Part shown: one piece after another, positions 1-6,120 of the stretch
Layout: each line of letters begins with the position of its first letter
Position numbering within the stretch: position 1 is the first letter of the stretch
Source of the DNA: Methylotenera sp.
GTDB taxonomy: Bacteria; Pseudomonadota; Gammaproteobacteria; Burkholderiales; Methylophilaceae
Reading direction: 5' to 3'
Assembly: GCA_027487055.1 (NCBI GenBank)
Contig: JAIYEJ010000287.1
Location: 1-6,120, forward strand
Length of the DNA stretch: 6,120 nt
The notes under the pieces: generated by a model
The model's input: the letters and a program-made list of their open reading frames with translations, nothing else
Told to the model about the DNA's origin: nothing
Database searches by the model: none
Translations under genes and position numbers: made by a program

Positions 1-1
1 C

Positions 2-868
2 TATATGCCCTTGCCTTTGATGCTGGCGCATTTGTTGCTCGAAGAATTGGCTGCCATGCGAAGAGAAGGCAACGAAATTCCTTATTTGCGTCCAGATGCC
101 AAGAGCCAAGTGACCATCCAGTATTCGGATGACCACAAACCCATGAACATCGACACCATTGTGATTTCTACCCAGCACGATGATTTTGCGGAAGATGCCA
201 TCATGTTGCAAAAAATCCACGATGATTTGGTAAACTTGTTGATCCCTCGTGTGAAAACAAAATTGCCTGCCCACATTCAAGCGTTGTTTGATGGCGACAT
301 CAAATACCACATCAATCCCACAGGGAAGTTTGTGATTGGCGGTCCTCACGGTGATACGGGTTTGACCGGACGTAAGATCATTGTAGATACCTACGGCGGT
401 CGCGGTGCCCACGGTGGTGGTGCATTTTCTGGTAAAGACCCCAGCAAGGTAGACCGTTCAGCGGCTTATGCCACAAGGCACATTGCCAAGAATTTGGTGG
501 CTGCCGGTGTATGCGACCAGGCCTTGGTGCAGGTGAGTTATGCGATTGGTGTGGCTGAACCGGTAGGATTGTTTGTAGACACTTACAATACCGCCAAGGT
601 GAGCATGACAGACGGTGAGATTGCTGCGAAGATTTTGGCCATGCCAGAATTCAGTTTGCGTCCTTACCACATTGAGCAGCGCTTCAATTTGCGTACGCCG
701 ATTTATTTGGAGACAGCGGCATACGGACATATGGGCCGGGAGTGCAGAACGGTGAACAAAGTGTTCAATAAGGGCAGCAAGAACGAATTGCCAGTGACTG
801 TGAAATTATTCCCTTGGGAAGAAACCAATGCTGTGGGCGCGGTGAAAGCGGCCTTTGGCTTGAACTAA
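2..868 (+). CDS. metK: S-adenosylmethionine synthetase, 3' part (5' end outside window)
   Basis: Makes S-adenosylmethionine, the main methyl donor, from methionine and ATP in the cytoplasm. The frame is open from the left edge, so the ATG at 5 is an internal methionine and not the start. 288 residues are visible; compared with the E. coli enzyme, roughly the first 130-140 are missing. Clear family signatures are the GGPHGDTGLTGRK stretch (338-376), the glycine-rich GGGAFSGKDPSKVDRSAAY region from 413, QVSYAIGVAEP, and ETAAYGHMGRE near the C-terminus. Between GHMGRE and FPWEE there is an extra segment of about 20 residues, absent from the E. coli protein and typical of Bacteroidota MetK. The gene ends AAFGLN-stop, 12 bases before glmS, so the two are probably cotranscribed. 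The visible part shows no frameshift or missing motif. Identification is very secure. Confidence 0.97.
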   Translation, partial: YMPLPLMLAHLLLEELAAMRREGNEIPYLRPDAKSQVTIQYSDDHKPMNIDTIVISTQHDDFAEDAIMLQKIHDDLVNLLIPRVKTKLPAHIQALFDGDIKYHINPTGKFVIGGPHGDTGLTGRKIIVDTYGGRGAHGGGAFSGKDPSKVDRSAAYATRHIAKNLVAAGVCDQALVQVSYAIGVAEPVGLFVDTYNTAKVSMTDGEIAAKILAMPEFSLRPYHIEQRFNLRTPIYLETAAYGHMGRECRTVNKVFNKGSKNELPVTVKLFPWEETNAVGAVKAAFGLN

Positions 869-880
869 AATAGAAATACT

Positions 881-2722
881 ATGTGTGGAATCGTTGCCTA
901 TATTGGAGAAAAACAGGCCTATGACATTGTGATCAAGGGCCTCAAGCGTTTGGAATACCGCGGTTATGACAGTGCCGGTGTGGCTTTGTTGAACGGCGAT
1001 TTACGAATCTACAAGAAGCAGGGAAAGGTTTCTAGTTTGGAGGATGAAGCTGCAGGTAAGGACGTGAGCGGTGGATTGGGGATGGGACATACACGTTGGG
1101 CAACTCATGGGGAGCCGAACGATAGAAATTCACACCCACATTTAAGCGAGAGCGGTGATTTGGCGATCATCCACAACGGCATTATTGAGAATTATGCGAC
1201 GTTAAAAGCGGGTATGGTGCAGCGCGGACATACGTTTCACTCTGATACCGATACTGAGGTTTTGGCACATTTGATTGAAGATGTGATGGAGCATACGGGT
1301 TTACCTTTAGCCGATGCGGTGCGTTCGGCGTTAAAGCAGGTGAGCGGCGCGTATGCCATCGTAATTTTAAGCAAGCACCATCCAGAACATTTGATTGCCG
1401 CCCGTAAGGGCAGTCCCTTGGTTGTGGGCATCGGAAAGGAAAGGGGAGAGTTCTTCTTTGCATCGGATGCTACTCCTATTGTGGAATATACCAACAAGGT
1501 AATTTACCTGAACGATGGGGAGATTGCCATTGTGCAAAACAAGGAATTGACGGTGAAGAGCATCGACAACGTGGTTCAGGTTCCGTATGTGCAAGAATTG
1601 GAATTGACCTTGGAGCAGCTAGAGAAAGGCGGTTATCCGCACTTCATGTTGAAGGAGATTTACGAGCAGCCCCGGTCCATTTTTGACAGCTTTAGGGGTC
1701 GATTCGATGTTGAAACCGGAGAGATCCATATGCGATCAATGGAAGATTATCAGCAGCGGTTGAAGGAGATCAAGCGATTGATTTTGATTGGCTGCGGTAC
1801 CAGCTGGCATGCGGGTTTGGTGGGCGAGTATTTGTTTGAGGATTTGTCACGTGTACCGGTGGAAGTGGAATACGCTTCTGAATTCAGGTATAGAAATCCG
1901 GTTTTGTATGCCGATGATTTGGTGATGGCGATATCCCAAAGTGGGGAAACGGCGGATTCGTTGGCGGCAATGGATTTGGCCAAGCGCAAAGGCGCCAGTG
2001 TATTTGGGGTTTGCAATGTGGTGGGTTCTAGTATTCCTCGATTGAGTGATGCAGGGGCTTATACGCATGCAGGTCCGGAGATTGGAGTGGCAAGTACGAA
2101 GGCATTCACCGCTCAGGTGACTGTATTGGCTTTGATGGCCGTAGGGATGGCGAAATTGAGGGGTACCATGGATTTGGTGGCAATCAAGGCGTTTTTTAAA
2201 GAATTGGAGTCCATACCTGAAAAAATAGAACAGGCCTTATTGTTGAATGATCAGATGATTGCGTTGGCAGAACTGTACAAGGATGCCAAAAATTTCTTGT
2301 ATTTGGGAAGGGGTTACAATTTCCCTGTGGCCTTGGAAGGTGCGTTGAAACTGAAAGAAATTAGTTATATACACGCGGAGGGATACCCTGCGGCGGAGAT
2401 GAAACACGGTCCGATAGCATTGATCGATGAGGAGATGCCGGTCGTGGTGATTGCGACGAATTCAGAGCATTACGAGAAGGTGGTAAGTAATATTCAGGAG
2501 GTAAAGGCCCGAAAAGGCAAGGTAATTGCGATAGTAAGTGAGGGTAATGAGGATCTTAAAGACATGGTAGACCATATTGTTGCTGTTCCAGCGACCATTG
2601 AGCCGCTCAGCCCATTGGTAAATACTGTGCCTTTGCAATTGCTCAGCTATCATATTGCGGTAATGCGTGGTTGCAATGTGGATCAGCCGAGGAATTTGGC
2701 GAAGAGTGTGACAGTGGAGTAA
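881..2722 (+). CDS. glmS: Glutamine-fructose-6-phosphate aminotransferase (isomerizing)
   Basis: Glucosamine-6-phosphate synthase converts fructose-6-phosphate and glutamine to glucosamine-6-phosphate and glutamate, the first committed step to UDP-GlcNAc for peptidoglycan and surface glycans. The 613 residues match the usual length of about 610. The protein starts MCGIVAYIG, so Cys2 becomes the N-terminal nucleophile of the glutaminase domain once Met is removed; this fixes the start. TRWATHGEPNDRNSHPH follows in the same domain. Two SIS sugar-isomerase domains come next, with GCGTS at residues 304-308, SQSGETADS at 352-360 and HAEGYPAAEMKHGP at 498-511. The C-terminus reads PRNLAKSVTVE, and Lys608 corresponds to the E. 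coli active-site lysine near the C-terminus. No Shine-Dalgarno sequence is evident before the ATG, as is common in Bacteroidota. I saw no glmS ribozyme-like leader, and the 12-base gap to metK leaves no room for one. Confidence 0.98.
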   Translation: MCGIVAYIGEKQAYDIVIKGLKRLEYRGYDSAGVALLNGDLRIYKKQGKVSSLEDEAAGKDVSGGLGMGHTRWATHGEPNDRNSHPHLSESGDLAIIHNGIIENYATLKAGMVQRGHTFHSDTDTEVLAHLIEDVMEHTGLPLADAVRSALKQVSGAYAIVILSKHHPEHLIAARKGSPLVVGIGKERGEFFFASDATPIVEYTNKVIYLNDGEIAIVQNKELTVKSIDNVVQVPYVQELELTLEQLEKGGYPHFMLKEIYEQPRSIFDSFRGRFDVETGEIHMRSMEDYQQRLKEIKRLILIGCGTSWHAGLVGEYLFEDLSRVPVEVEYASEFRYRNPVLYADDLVMAISQSGETADSLAAMDLAKRKGASVFGVCNVVGSSIPRLSDAGAYTHAGPEIGVASTKAFTAQVTVLALMAVGMAKLRGTMDLVAIKAFFKELESIPEKIEQALLLNDQMIALAELYKDAKNFLYLGRGYNFPVALEGALKLKEISYIHAEGYPAAEMKHGPIALIDEEMPVVVIATNSEHYEKVVSNIQEVKARKGKVIAIVSEGNEDLKDMVDHIVAVPATIEPLSPLVNTVPLQLLSYHIAVMRGCNVDQPRNLAKSVTVE

Positions 2723-2871
2723 GTTATTAACATCTAGTATGATGCATTCACTAAAAATAATCTAAGTGTCATATTATAATTTATCCATTGTACTTGATGA
2801 GGTGTATTATTGTTACTCAAAGTCGTATCAGTTTGCAACTTTTTATGTTTCTGAGGGTGCGAAGTTGTGCG

Positions 2872-3315
2872 ATGATAGAAACCCTATTACAAGGTAAAAT
2901 TCGAGTTAAACAGCTCACAAAATTATTTCTCAACTCTAATAACTTGGTTTACTTGAGGGGTTTAGAAACGGAATTTGGAGTAAGTTCAAATACTGTCCGT
3001 TTGGAGTTGAACAAACTGAGCGCAGTCAAACTCATTGAAACCGTGAATCACACGGAAAATAATCAAAAGCAGTATTGGGCCAATTCCCAACATCCACTAT
3101 TCGAGAATCTCTGTGGATTCATCTTGAAAGAGTTCGGTTTGGACACTCTTGTTGAAAAGGTATTCGAGCGGTTGGGAGCGGTTGAATCCGTTTATATTAC
3201 CCAAGATTGGGCGGAAGGCAAAATCGGTCCATTGTTGGATCTCGTGGTGGTGGGTAATGTAAATCAAAAATATATGTTTACGTTAATCAAAAAGGCAGAA
3301 CCCCTTACAACGTAA
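2872..3315 (+). CDS. Winged-helix regulator-like protein of polysaccharide loci, truncated by frameshift
   Basis: Small putative DNA-binding protein. Counting from the ATG at 2872, it has 147 residues in this frame. Residues about 25-56 (YLRGLETEFGVSSNTVRLELNKL) form a winged helix-turn-helix of the ArsR-like kind, followed by a wing and HPLFENL. The second half, VYITQDWAEGK..LLDLVVVG at 107-128, resembles a decayed nucleotidyltransferase fold. From memory, Bacteroidota proteins of about 170-200 residues beginning 'MIE/MLE-TL' with this layout often stand at the head of exopolysaccharide or LPS loci; their role is not established. The 2872 start is preferred because homologues begin there. 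The frame is also open back to a TTG at 2788, but those 28 residues look like translated leader. The frame ends early in PLTT, while the expected ending RKIRVAVYS continues in the next frame, so this copy appears frameshifted. Local control of the downstream locus is only an inference. Confidence 0.72.
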   Translation: MIETLLQGKIRVKQLTKLFLNSNNLVYLRGLETEFGVSSNTVRLELNKLSAVKLIETVNHTENNQKQYWANSQHPLFENLCGFILKEFGLDTLVEKVFERLGAVESVYITQDWAEGKIGPLLDLVVVGNVNQKYMFTLIKKAEPLTT

Positions 3316-3391
3316 GATTCGGGTGGCTGTGTACTCAAATACCTTGGAATTGCCCAATTGGGACCATATTCCGAATTTACGATTGATATAA
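3301..3391 (+). pseudogene. Out-of-frame 3' tail of the winged-helix gene, with frameshift site
   Basis: Directly after the CCCC run at 3301-3304 the coding signal moves forward by one base. Removing one C gives A-E-P-L-Q-R-K-I-R-V-A-V-Y-S, then N-T-L-E-L-P-N-W-D-H-I-P-N-L-R-L-I and a TAA at 3389-3391. This yields a 172-residue protein from the 2872 start, the normal size for the family. The restored 'RKIRVAVYS' resembles the basic 'RK(I/V)R..(V/I)Y' segment found at this position in relatives. The restored stop lies 15 bases before the dehydrogenase start, a natural operon spacing, whereas the in-frame stop at 3315 leaves 91 bases. The cause may be a real mutation, a one-base sequencing error in the C run, or +1 slippage on CCC-C. 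The sequence alone cannot decide. Confidence 0.75.
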
Positions 3392-3406
3392 AAACGCTCT
3401 TTTATA

Positions 3407-4693
3407 ATGACAAAATTAAAAAATAATCCGACCATTGCCATTATAGGTTTAGGTTATGTGGGCTTGCCTCTTGCAGTGGCATTTGCTAAAAAGTATTTCG
3501 TGATTGGTTTCGACATCAACGAACAACGCATTGCTGAATTGAATCAGGGTAAAGATTATACTTTGGAAGTGGAAGATGAATTGTTGCAAAGTGTTTTGGT
3601 GAAATCCAATTCCACCAGAGGATTATTGGTATCAAATCAGATTTCCGATATTTCCCATTGTACCGTATTCATTGTTACAGTACCTACTCCAACAGACAGG
3701 CACAACCGTCCGGTATTGACTCCTATGGTAAAAGCTTCCGAGGTCATTGCTTCAGTATTGAAACCCAACGACATTGTAATTTACGAAAGTACGGTGTATC
3801 CCGGTGTAACGGAGGAGGAAATGGTACCAGTGTTGGAGCGCGTAAGTGGAATGAAATACAATCAGGATTTTTATTGTGGATATTCTCCAGAACGCATCAA
3901 TCCAGGCGATAAAGAACATACTGTTACTAAGATTTTGAAAGTAACCTCGGGTTCAACACCCGAAATTGCAGAGTATGTAGATATTCTGTATAAATCGATC
4001 ATTGTTGCAGGAACTCACAAAGCGAGCTCCATTAAAGTAGCTGAGGCGGCTAAGGTTATTGAGAATTCTCAGCGCGATATTAACATCGCTTTCGTGAATG
4101 AACTGGCAAAAATTTTCAATTTAATGGGAATAGATACCCATGAAGTTTTGGAAGCAGCGGGTACCAAATGGAATTTCTTGAAGTTCAAACCGGGTTTAGT
4201 TGGTGGACATTGCATAGGTGTAGATCCCTATTATCTGGCTCAGAAAGCTCAAGAAGTTGGATATCACCCTGAAATCATTTTAGCCGGAAGACGTGTTAAC
4301 GACGGTATGGGTAAATATGTCGCTACCGAGGTGGTTAAATTGATGATGCGTAATGATATCAAAGTAATTGATTCTAAGGTATTGATCATGGGATTCACGT
4401 TTAAGGAAGATTGTCCTGATGTACGAAACACAAAAGTGATAGATATTTACAATGAGTTAAAGAATTTTGACATCCAAGTGGATGTTTTTGATCCATGGGC
4501 GAATCCGGCGGAAGTAATGCACGAGTACGGAATTACCGTTGTTAATGAATTACCCAAAGAAAGGTATTCTGCTGTGGTTTTGGCTGTTGCACACAAGGAA
4601 TTTATGGATATAAATTTAATAAACTCCCAAAAGGAAAATTCTGTAGTTTATGATGTTAAGGGAGTGCTGAGTTATTCAGATGCAAGACTATAA
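3407..4693 (+). CDS. UDP-N-acetylhexosamine 6-dehydrogenase (WbpO/TviB-type nucleotide sugar dehydrogenase)
   Basis: Oxidises C6 of a UDP-N-acetylhexosamine (GlcNAc or GalNAc) to the uronic acid with two NAD+, in the cytoplasm, for surface polysaccharide. The 428 residues are of normal length. The N-terminal Rossmann domain has G14-x-G16-x-x-G19 (IGLGYVGLPLA), with Asp36 ending the second strand, then VPTPTD at 92-97 and YESTVYPG at 126-133. The central helix carries AAKVIENSQRDINIAFVNE. Catalytic Cys269 sits in VGGHCIGVDPYYLA, followed by AGRRVNDGM (293-301). The C-terminal UDP-binding domain has GFTFKEDCPDVRNTKV from 329. GGHCIGVDPYYLAQKAQEVGYHPEIILAGRR fits the WbpO/TviB/VipA branch rather than UDP-glucose dehydrogenases. 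Whether the substrate is UDP-GlcNAc or UDP-GalNAc cannot be read from the sequence. It lies 5 bases before the epimerase and is probably cotranscribed and functionally paired with it. Confidence 0.93.
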   Translation: MTKLKNNPTIAIIGLGYVGLPLAVAFAKKYFVIGFDINEQRIAELNQGKDYTLEVEDELLQSVLVKSNSTRGLLVSNQISDISHCTVFIVTVPTPTDRHNRPVLTPMVKASEVIASVLKPNDIVIYESTVYPGVTEEEMVPVLERVSGMKYNQDFYCGYSPERINPGDKEHTVTKILKVTSGSTPEIAEYVDILYKSIIVAGTHKASSIKVAEAAKVIENSQRDINIAFVNELAKIFNLMGIDTHEVLEAAGTKWNFLKFKPGLVGGHCIGVDPYYLAQKAQEVGYHPEIILAGRRVNDGMGKYVATEVVKLMMRNDIKVIDSKVLIMGFTFKEDCPDVRNTKVIDIYNELKNFDIQVDVFDPWANPAEVMHEYGITVVNELPKERYSAVVLAVAHKEFMDINLINSQKENSVVYDVKGVLSYSDARL

Positions 4694-4698
4694 TTGAA

Positions 4699-5748
4699 AT
4701 GAATAAAATTCTAATTACAGGAGCTGCTGGATTTATTGGTTTCCACTTGTGCAAAAGACTATTAGAAATGGATTACGAGGTTGTAGGAATTGACAATCTC
4801 AATAGTTACTATGATGTTACTTTAAAGCTAGATAGACTTAGAAATTTGGGAGTTGTAACGGATTTTACCAGTAATTTAAAGTTAAAAAGTACAGCGCACA
4901 AAAAATTTTCGTTTATTAAATTAGGACTTGAAAACAGGGAAGAATTATTCGAATTATTCGAACAAGAAAAGTTTGATCAAGTTGTTAATTTAGCTGCACA
5001 AGCAGGTGTACGGTACAGTATAGACAATCCGTTTGCTTATGTTGAAAGTAATATAATTGGTTTTATAAATATTCTAGAGGCTTGTCGTAAATTTAATGTT
5101 GATAAATTACTTTATGCAAGTAGTTCCAGTGTTTATGGGAAAAATGAAAAAGTTCCGTTTTCAACAAAAGATAATGTAGATTATCCAATTAGCTTGTATG
5201 CGGCAACAAAGAAAAGTAACGAGCTCATGGCACATACATACAGCCATTTGTATGGAATTAAAACTATAGGTTTAAGATTTTTCACTGTCTACGGACCTTG
5301 GGGAAGGCCAGATATGGCTATGTTCTTATTTACAGATGCTATATTCCAAAACAGACCAATTAAAGTATTTAATAAAGGAAACTTATCACGGGATTTTACG
5401 TATATTGATGATATTATAGATGGGGTTTTTTCCATCATTAACGATGAAAAAAAGAAAAACGAACCGTTATATAAGGTATATAACATAGGTAATAGCAAAC
5501 CAATAAAGTTATTAGATTTCATAGAAGAACTTGAAAAAGTGACAAACAGAAAATCCGACAAGATTTTCATGGATATGCAGCCGGGAGATGTAGAAAAAAC
5601 TTGGGCGGATACTTCGGATCTCCAAAAAGATTACGATTATAAAGCGCAAATAAATATTGACATTGGAGTTAGACGATTTGTGGAATGGTATATTGATTAT
5701 TATTCGATAAAATTTAATAGTAAAGATCAAAACAATGTCTCAAATTAA
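4699..5748 (+). CDS. NAD-dependent UDP-uronate 4-epimerase (UDP-glucuronate 4-epimerase-like, extended SDR)
   Basis: Extended short-chain dehydrogenase/reductase of 349 residues that most resembles UDP-glucuronate 4-epimerases, which interconvert UDP-GlcA and UDP-GalA by transient C4 oxidation. The NAD site is TGAAGFIG (7-14), with Asp32 in GIDNLNSYYD. Next come NLAAQAGVRYS, the serine cluster YASSSSVYG (Ser141-144) and the catalytic pair Y167-x-x-x-K171 in SLYAATKKSNE. The family-specific segments RFFTVYGPWGRPDMAMFLFT (GRPDM at 202-206) and RDFTYIDD (231-238) support the uronate epimerase group over GalE. Because the gene before it makes a UDP-N-acetylhexosaminuronic acid, the true substrate may be that compound (for example GlcNAcA to GalNAcA); this is an inference. 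The coding sequence is notably AT-rich compared with metK and glmS. Its last 14 bases overlap the start of the acyltransferase remnant, implying translational coupling. Confidence 0.9.
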   Translation: MNKILITGAAGFIGFHLCKRLLEMDYEVVGIDNLNSYYDVTLKLDRLRNLGVVTDFTSNLKLKSTAHKKFSFIKLGLENREELFELFEQEKFDQVVNLAAQAGVRYSIDNPFAYVESNIIGFINILEACRKFNVDKLLYASSSSVYGKNEKVPFSTKDNVDYPISLYAATKKSNELMAHTYSHLYGIKTIGLRFFTVYGPWGRPDMAMFLFTDAIFQNRPIKVFNKGNLSRDFTYIDDIIDGVFSIINDEKKKNEPLYKVYNIGNSKPIKLLDFIEELEKVTNRKSDKIFMDMQPGDVEKTWADTSDLQKDYDYKAQINIDIGVRRFVEWYIDYYSIKFNSKDQNNVSN

Positions 5749-6120
5749 ATATATACCTGAAATTGAAGGAATTCAGATTTTAGCAATAATCCCGATTATT
5801 TTATTTCATCTAGGTTGTGATTGGATAATGGATGGGTTTTATGGGGTGGATGTTTTATTTGCATTTCCATAGTTCTGCCTTTCATTATTGTTAAGGGATC
5901 TTTATACAATTTGTCAAAAGACAGACATTCTACTAAATTATCACTATCCAAAATTCTGTTTTTCTGTAAGCTTAGCCATTTTCTCTGGCAGAACATTTTA
6001 TTATCACTTTATGAGAATGGTTCGAATATTAAAAATAGTGAAATTGTTTTAATCTGAATTGGTTTTATTTTGTTTACTCTGATTTTATTGTACACAGGTG
6101 ATTTATCGATCGAAATATCC
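5735..6120 (+). pseudogene. Degraded acyltransferase-3 (OafA-like) gene, running off the right edge
   Basis: Acyltransferase-3 proteins are multi-pass inner-membrane enzymes that O-acetylate surface sugars. The ATG at 5735 overlaps the epimerase end and opens a 45-residue frame, MSQIKYIPEIEGIQILAIIP and onward, with the family's (R/P)EI(D/E)G start, ILFH with conserved His25, and GFYGVDVLF. It stops at TAG 5870-5872, where intact proteins continue as F(V/I)ISGYLI. From about 5860 a second frame gives ISIVLPFIIV, then SHFLWQNILLSLYENG..IKNSE. That resembles the RFWELLLGSLLALY-type segment found around residue 200 or later in this family. After a TGA at 6055-6057 the same frame continues IGFILFTLILLYTGDLSIEIS, a membrane segment, to the edge. 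The RR..RI.P and SLSVEEQ regions normally lying between are absent. I infer a large internal deletion plus a frame change and a nonsense codon. The N-terminal match is strong; the downstream match rests on recalled family patterns. Confidence 0.68.

Noticed and set aside
1182..2068. Several minus-strand open frames opposite glmS, and similar ones opposite metK and the epimerase
   Set aside because: They lie wholly opposite well-identified genes, share no recognisable domains, and are low-complexity shadows of the plus-strand coding pattern.
2788..2871. TTG start at 2788 extending the winged-helix protein by 28 residues
   Set aside because: The extra residues show no family similarity, the start is TTG, and remembered homologues begin at the residue matching the ATG at 2872. 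Treated as leader sequence.
2723..2871. Promoter or terminator in the gap after glmS
   Set aside because: TATTATTG (2805-2812) and TATGTTTC (2844-2851) each resemble the Bacteroidota -7 element TAnnTTTG with one mismatch, but neither has a TTG at the proper distance upstream. No GC stem followed by a T run was seen. Not strong enough to list.
3658..3912. 84-residue plus-strand open frame within the dehydrogenase
   Set aside because: It overlaps the Rossmann-domain coding sequence in another frame and has no recognisable features.
4942..4959. Tandem repeat of GAATTATTC inside the epimerase gene
   Set aside because: Only two copies, coding for ELFELF in a helix where this family commonly has similar residues. 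No sign of a variable-length repeat.
5821..6057. A separate 78-residue gene starting at ATG 5821
   Set aside because: Its first part overlaps the good acyltransferase N-terminal frame, and its later part reads as the shifted continuation of that gene. It is better explained as part of the pseudogene.
1..6120. CRISPR arrays, tRNA or rRNA genes, insertion sequences, toxin-antitoxin or defence systems
   Set aside because: No spaced repeats, cloverleaf-like sequences, transposase motifs or paired small genes were seen on either strand.

Overview
The window looks like a piece of a Bacteroidota (Bacteroidetes) chromosome. Four things suggest this. The MetK C-terminus carries the family's extra segment between GHMGRE and FPWEE. 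Starts lack clear Shine-Dalgarno sequences. All genes lie on the plus strand. The surface-polysaccharide genes are headed by a small winged-helix protein of a type I know from Bacteroidota polysaccharide loci. The phylum assignment is an inference from protein features, not from a search.

Layout. Positions 2-868 hold the 3' two-thirds of metK (S-adenosylmethionine synthetase), cut by the left edge. It is followed after 12 bases by a complete glmS (881-2722, glucosamine-6-phosphate synthase). A 149-base AT-rich gap follows. From about 2872 a polysaccharide or lipopolysaccharide locus begins: a winged-helix regulator-like gene broken by a frameshift close to its 3' end (2872-3315, with the tail in another frame to 3391), a UDP-N-acetylhexosamine 6-dehydrogenase of the WbpO/TviB type (3407-4693), a UDP-glucuronate 4-epimerase-like enzyme (4699-5748), and a degraded acyltransferase-3 (OafA-like) gene (5735 to the right edge). 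The genes from the frameshifted tail onward are packed tightly (15 bases, 5 bases, then a 14-base overlap), which suggests one transcript.

How the genes fit together. GlmS makes glucosamine-6-phosphate, the precursor of UDP-GlcNAc. The dehydrogenase would oxidise a UDP-HexNAc to the uronic acid, and the epimerase would invert C4 of a UDP-uronic acid. Together they would supply an acidic sugar for a surface glycan. An acyltransferase in such a locus would normally acetylate the glycan, but this copy looks inactive. Base composition drifts from about half G+C in metK and glmS to about a quarter in parts of the epimerase gene, which fits a conserved core flanking an acquired or variable polysaccharide locus.

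I found no RNA gene, CRISPR array, insertion sequence or convincing new system. The observations most worth a second look are the two broken genes and the boundary between core and variable sequence.
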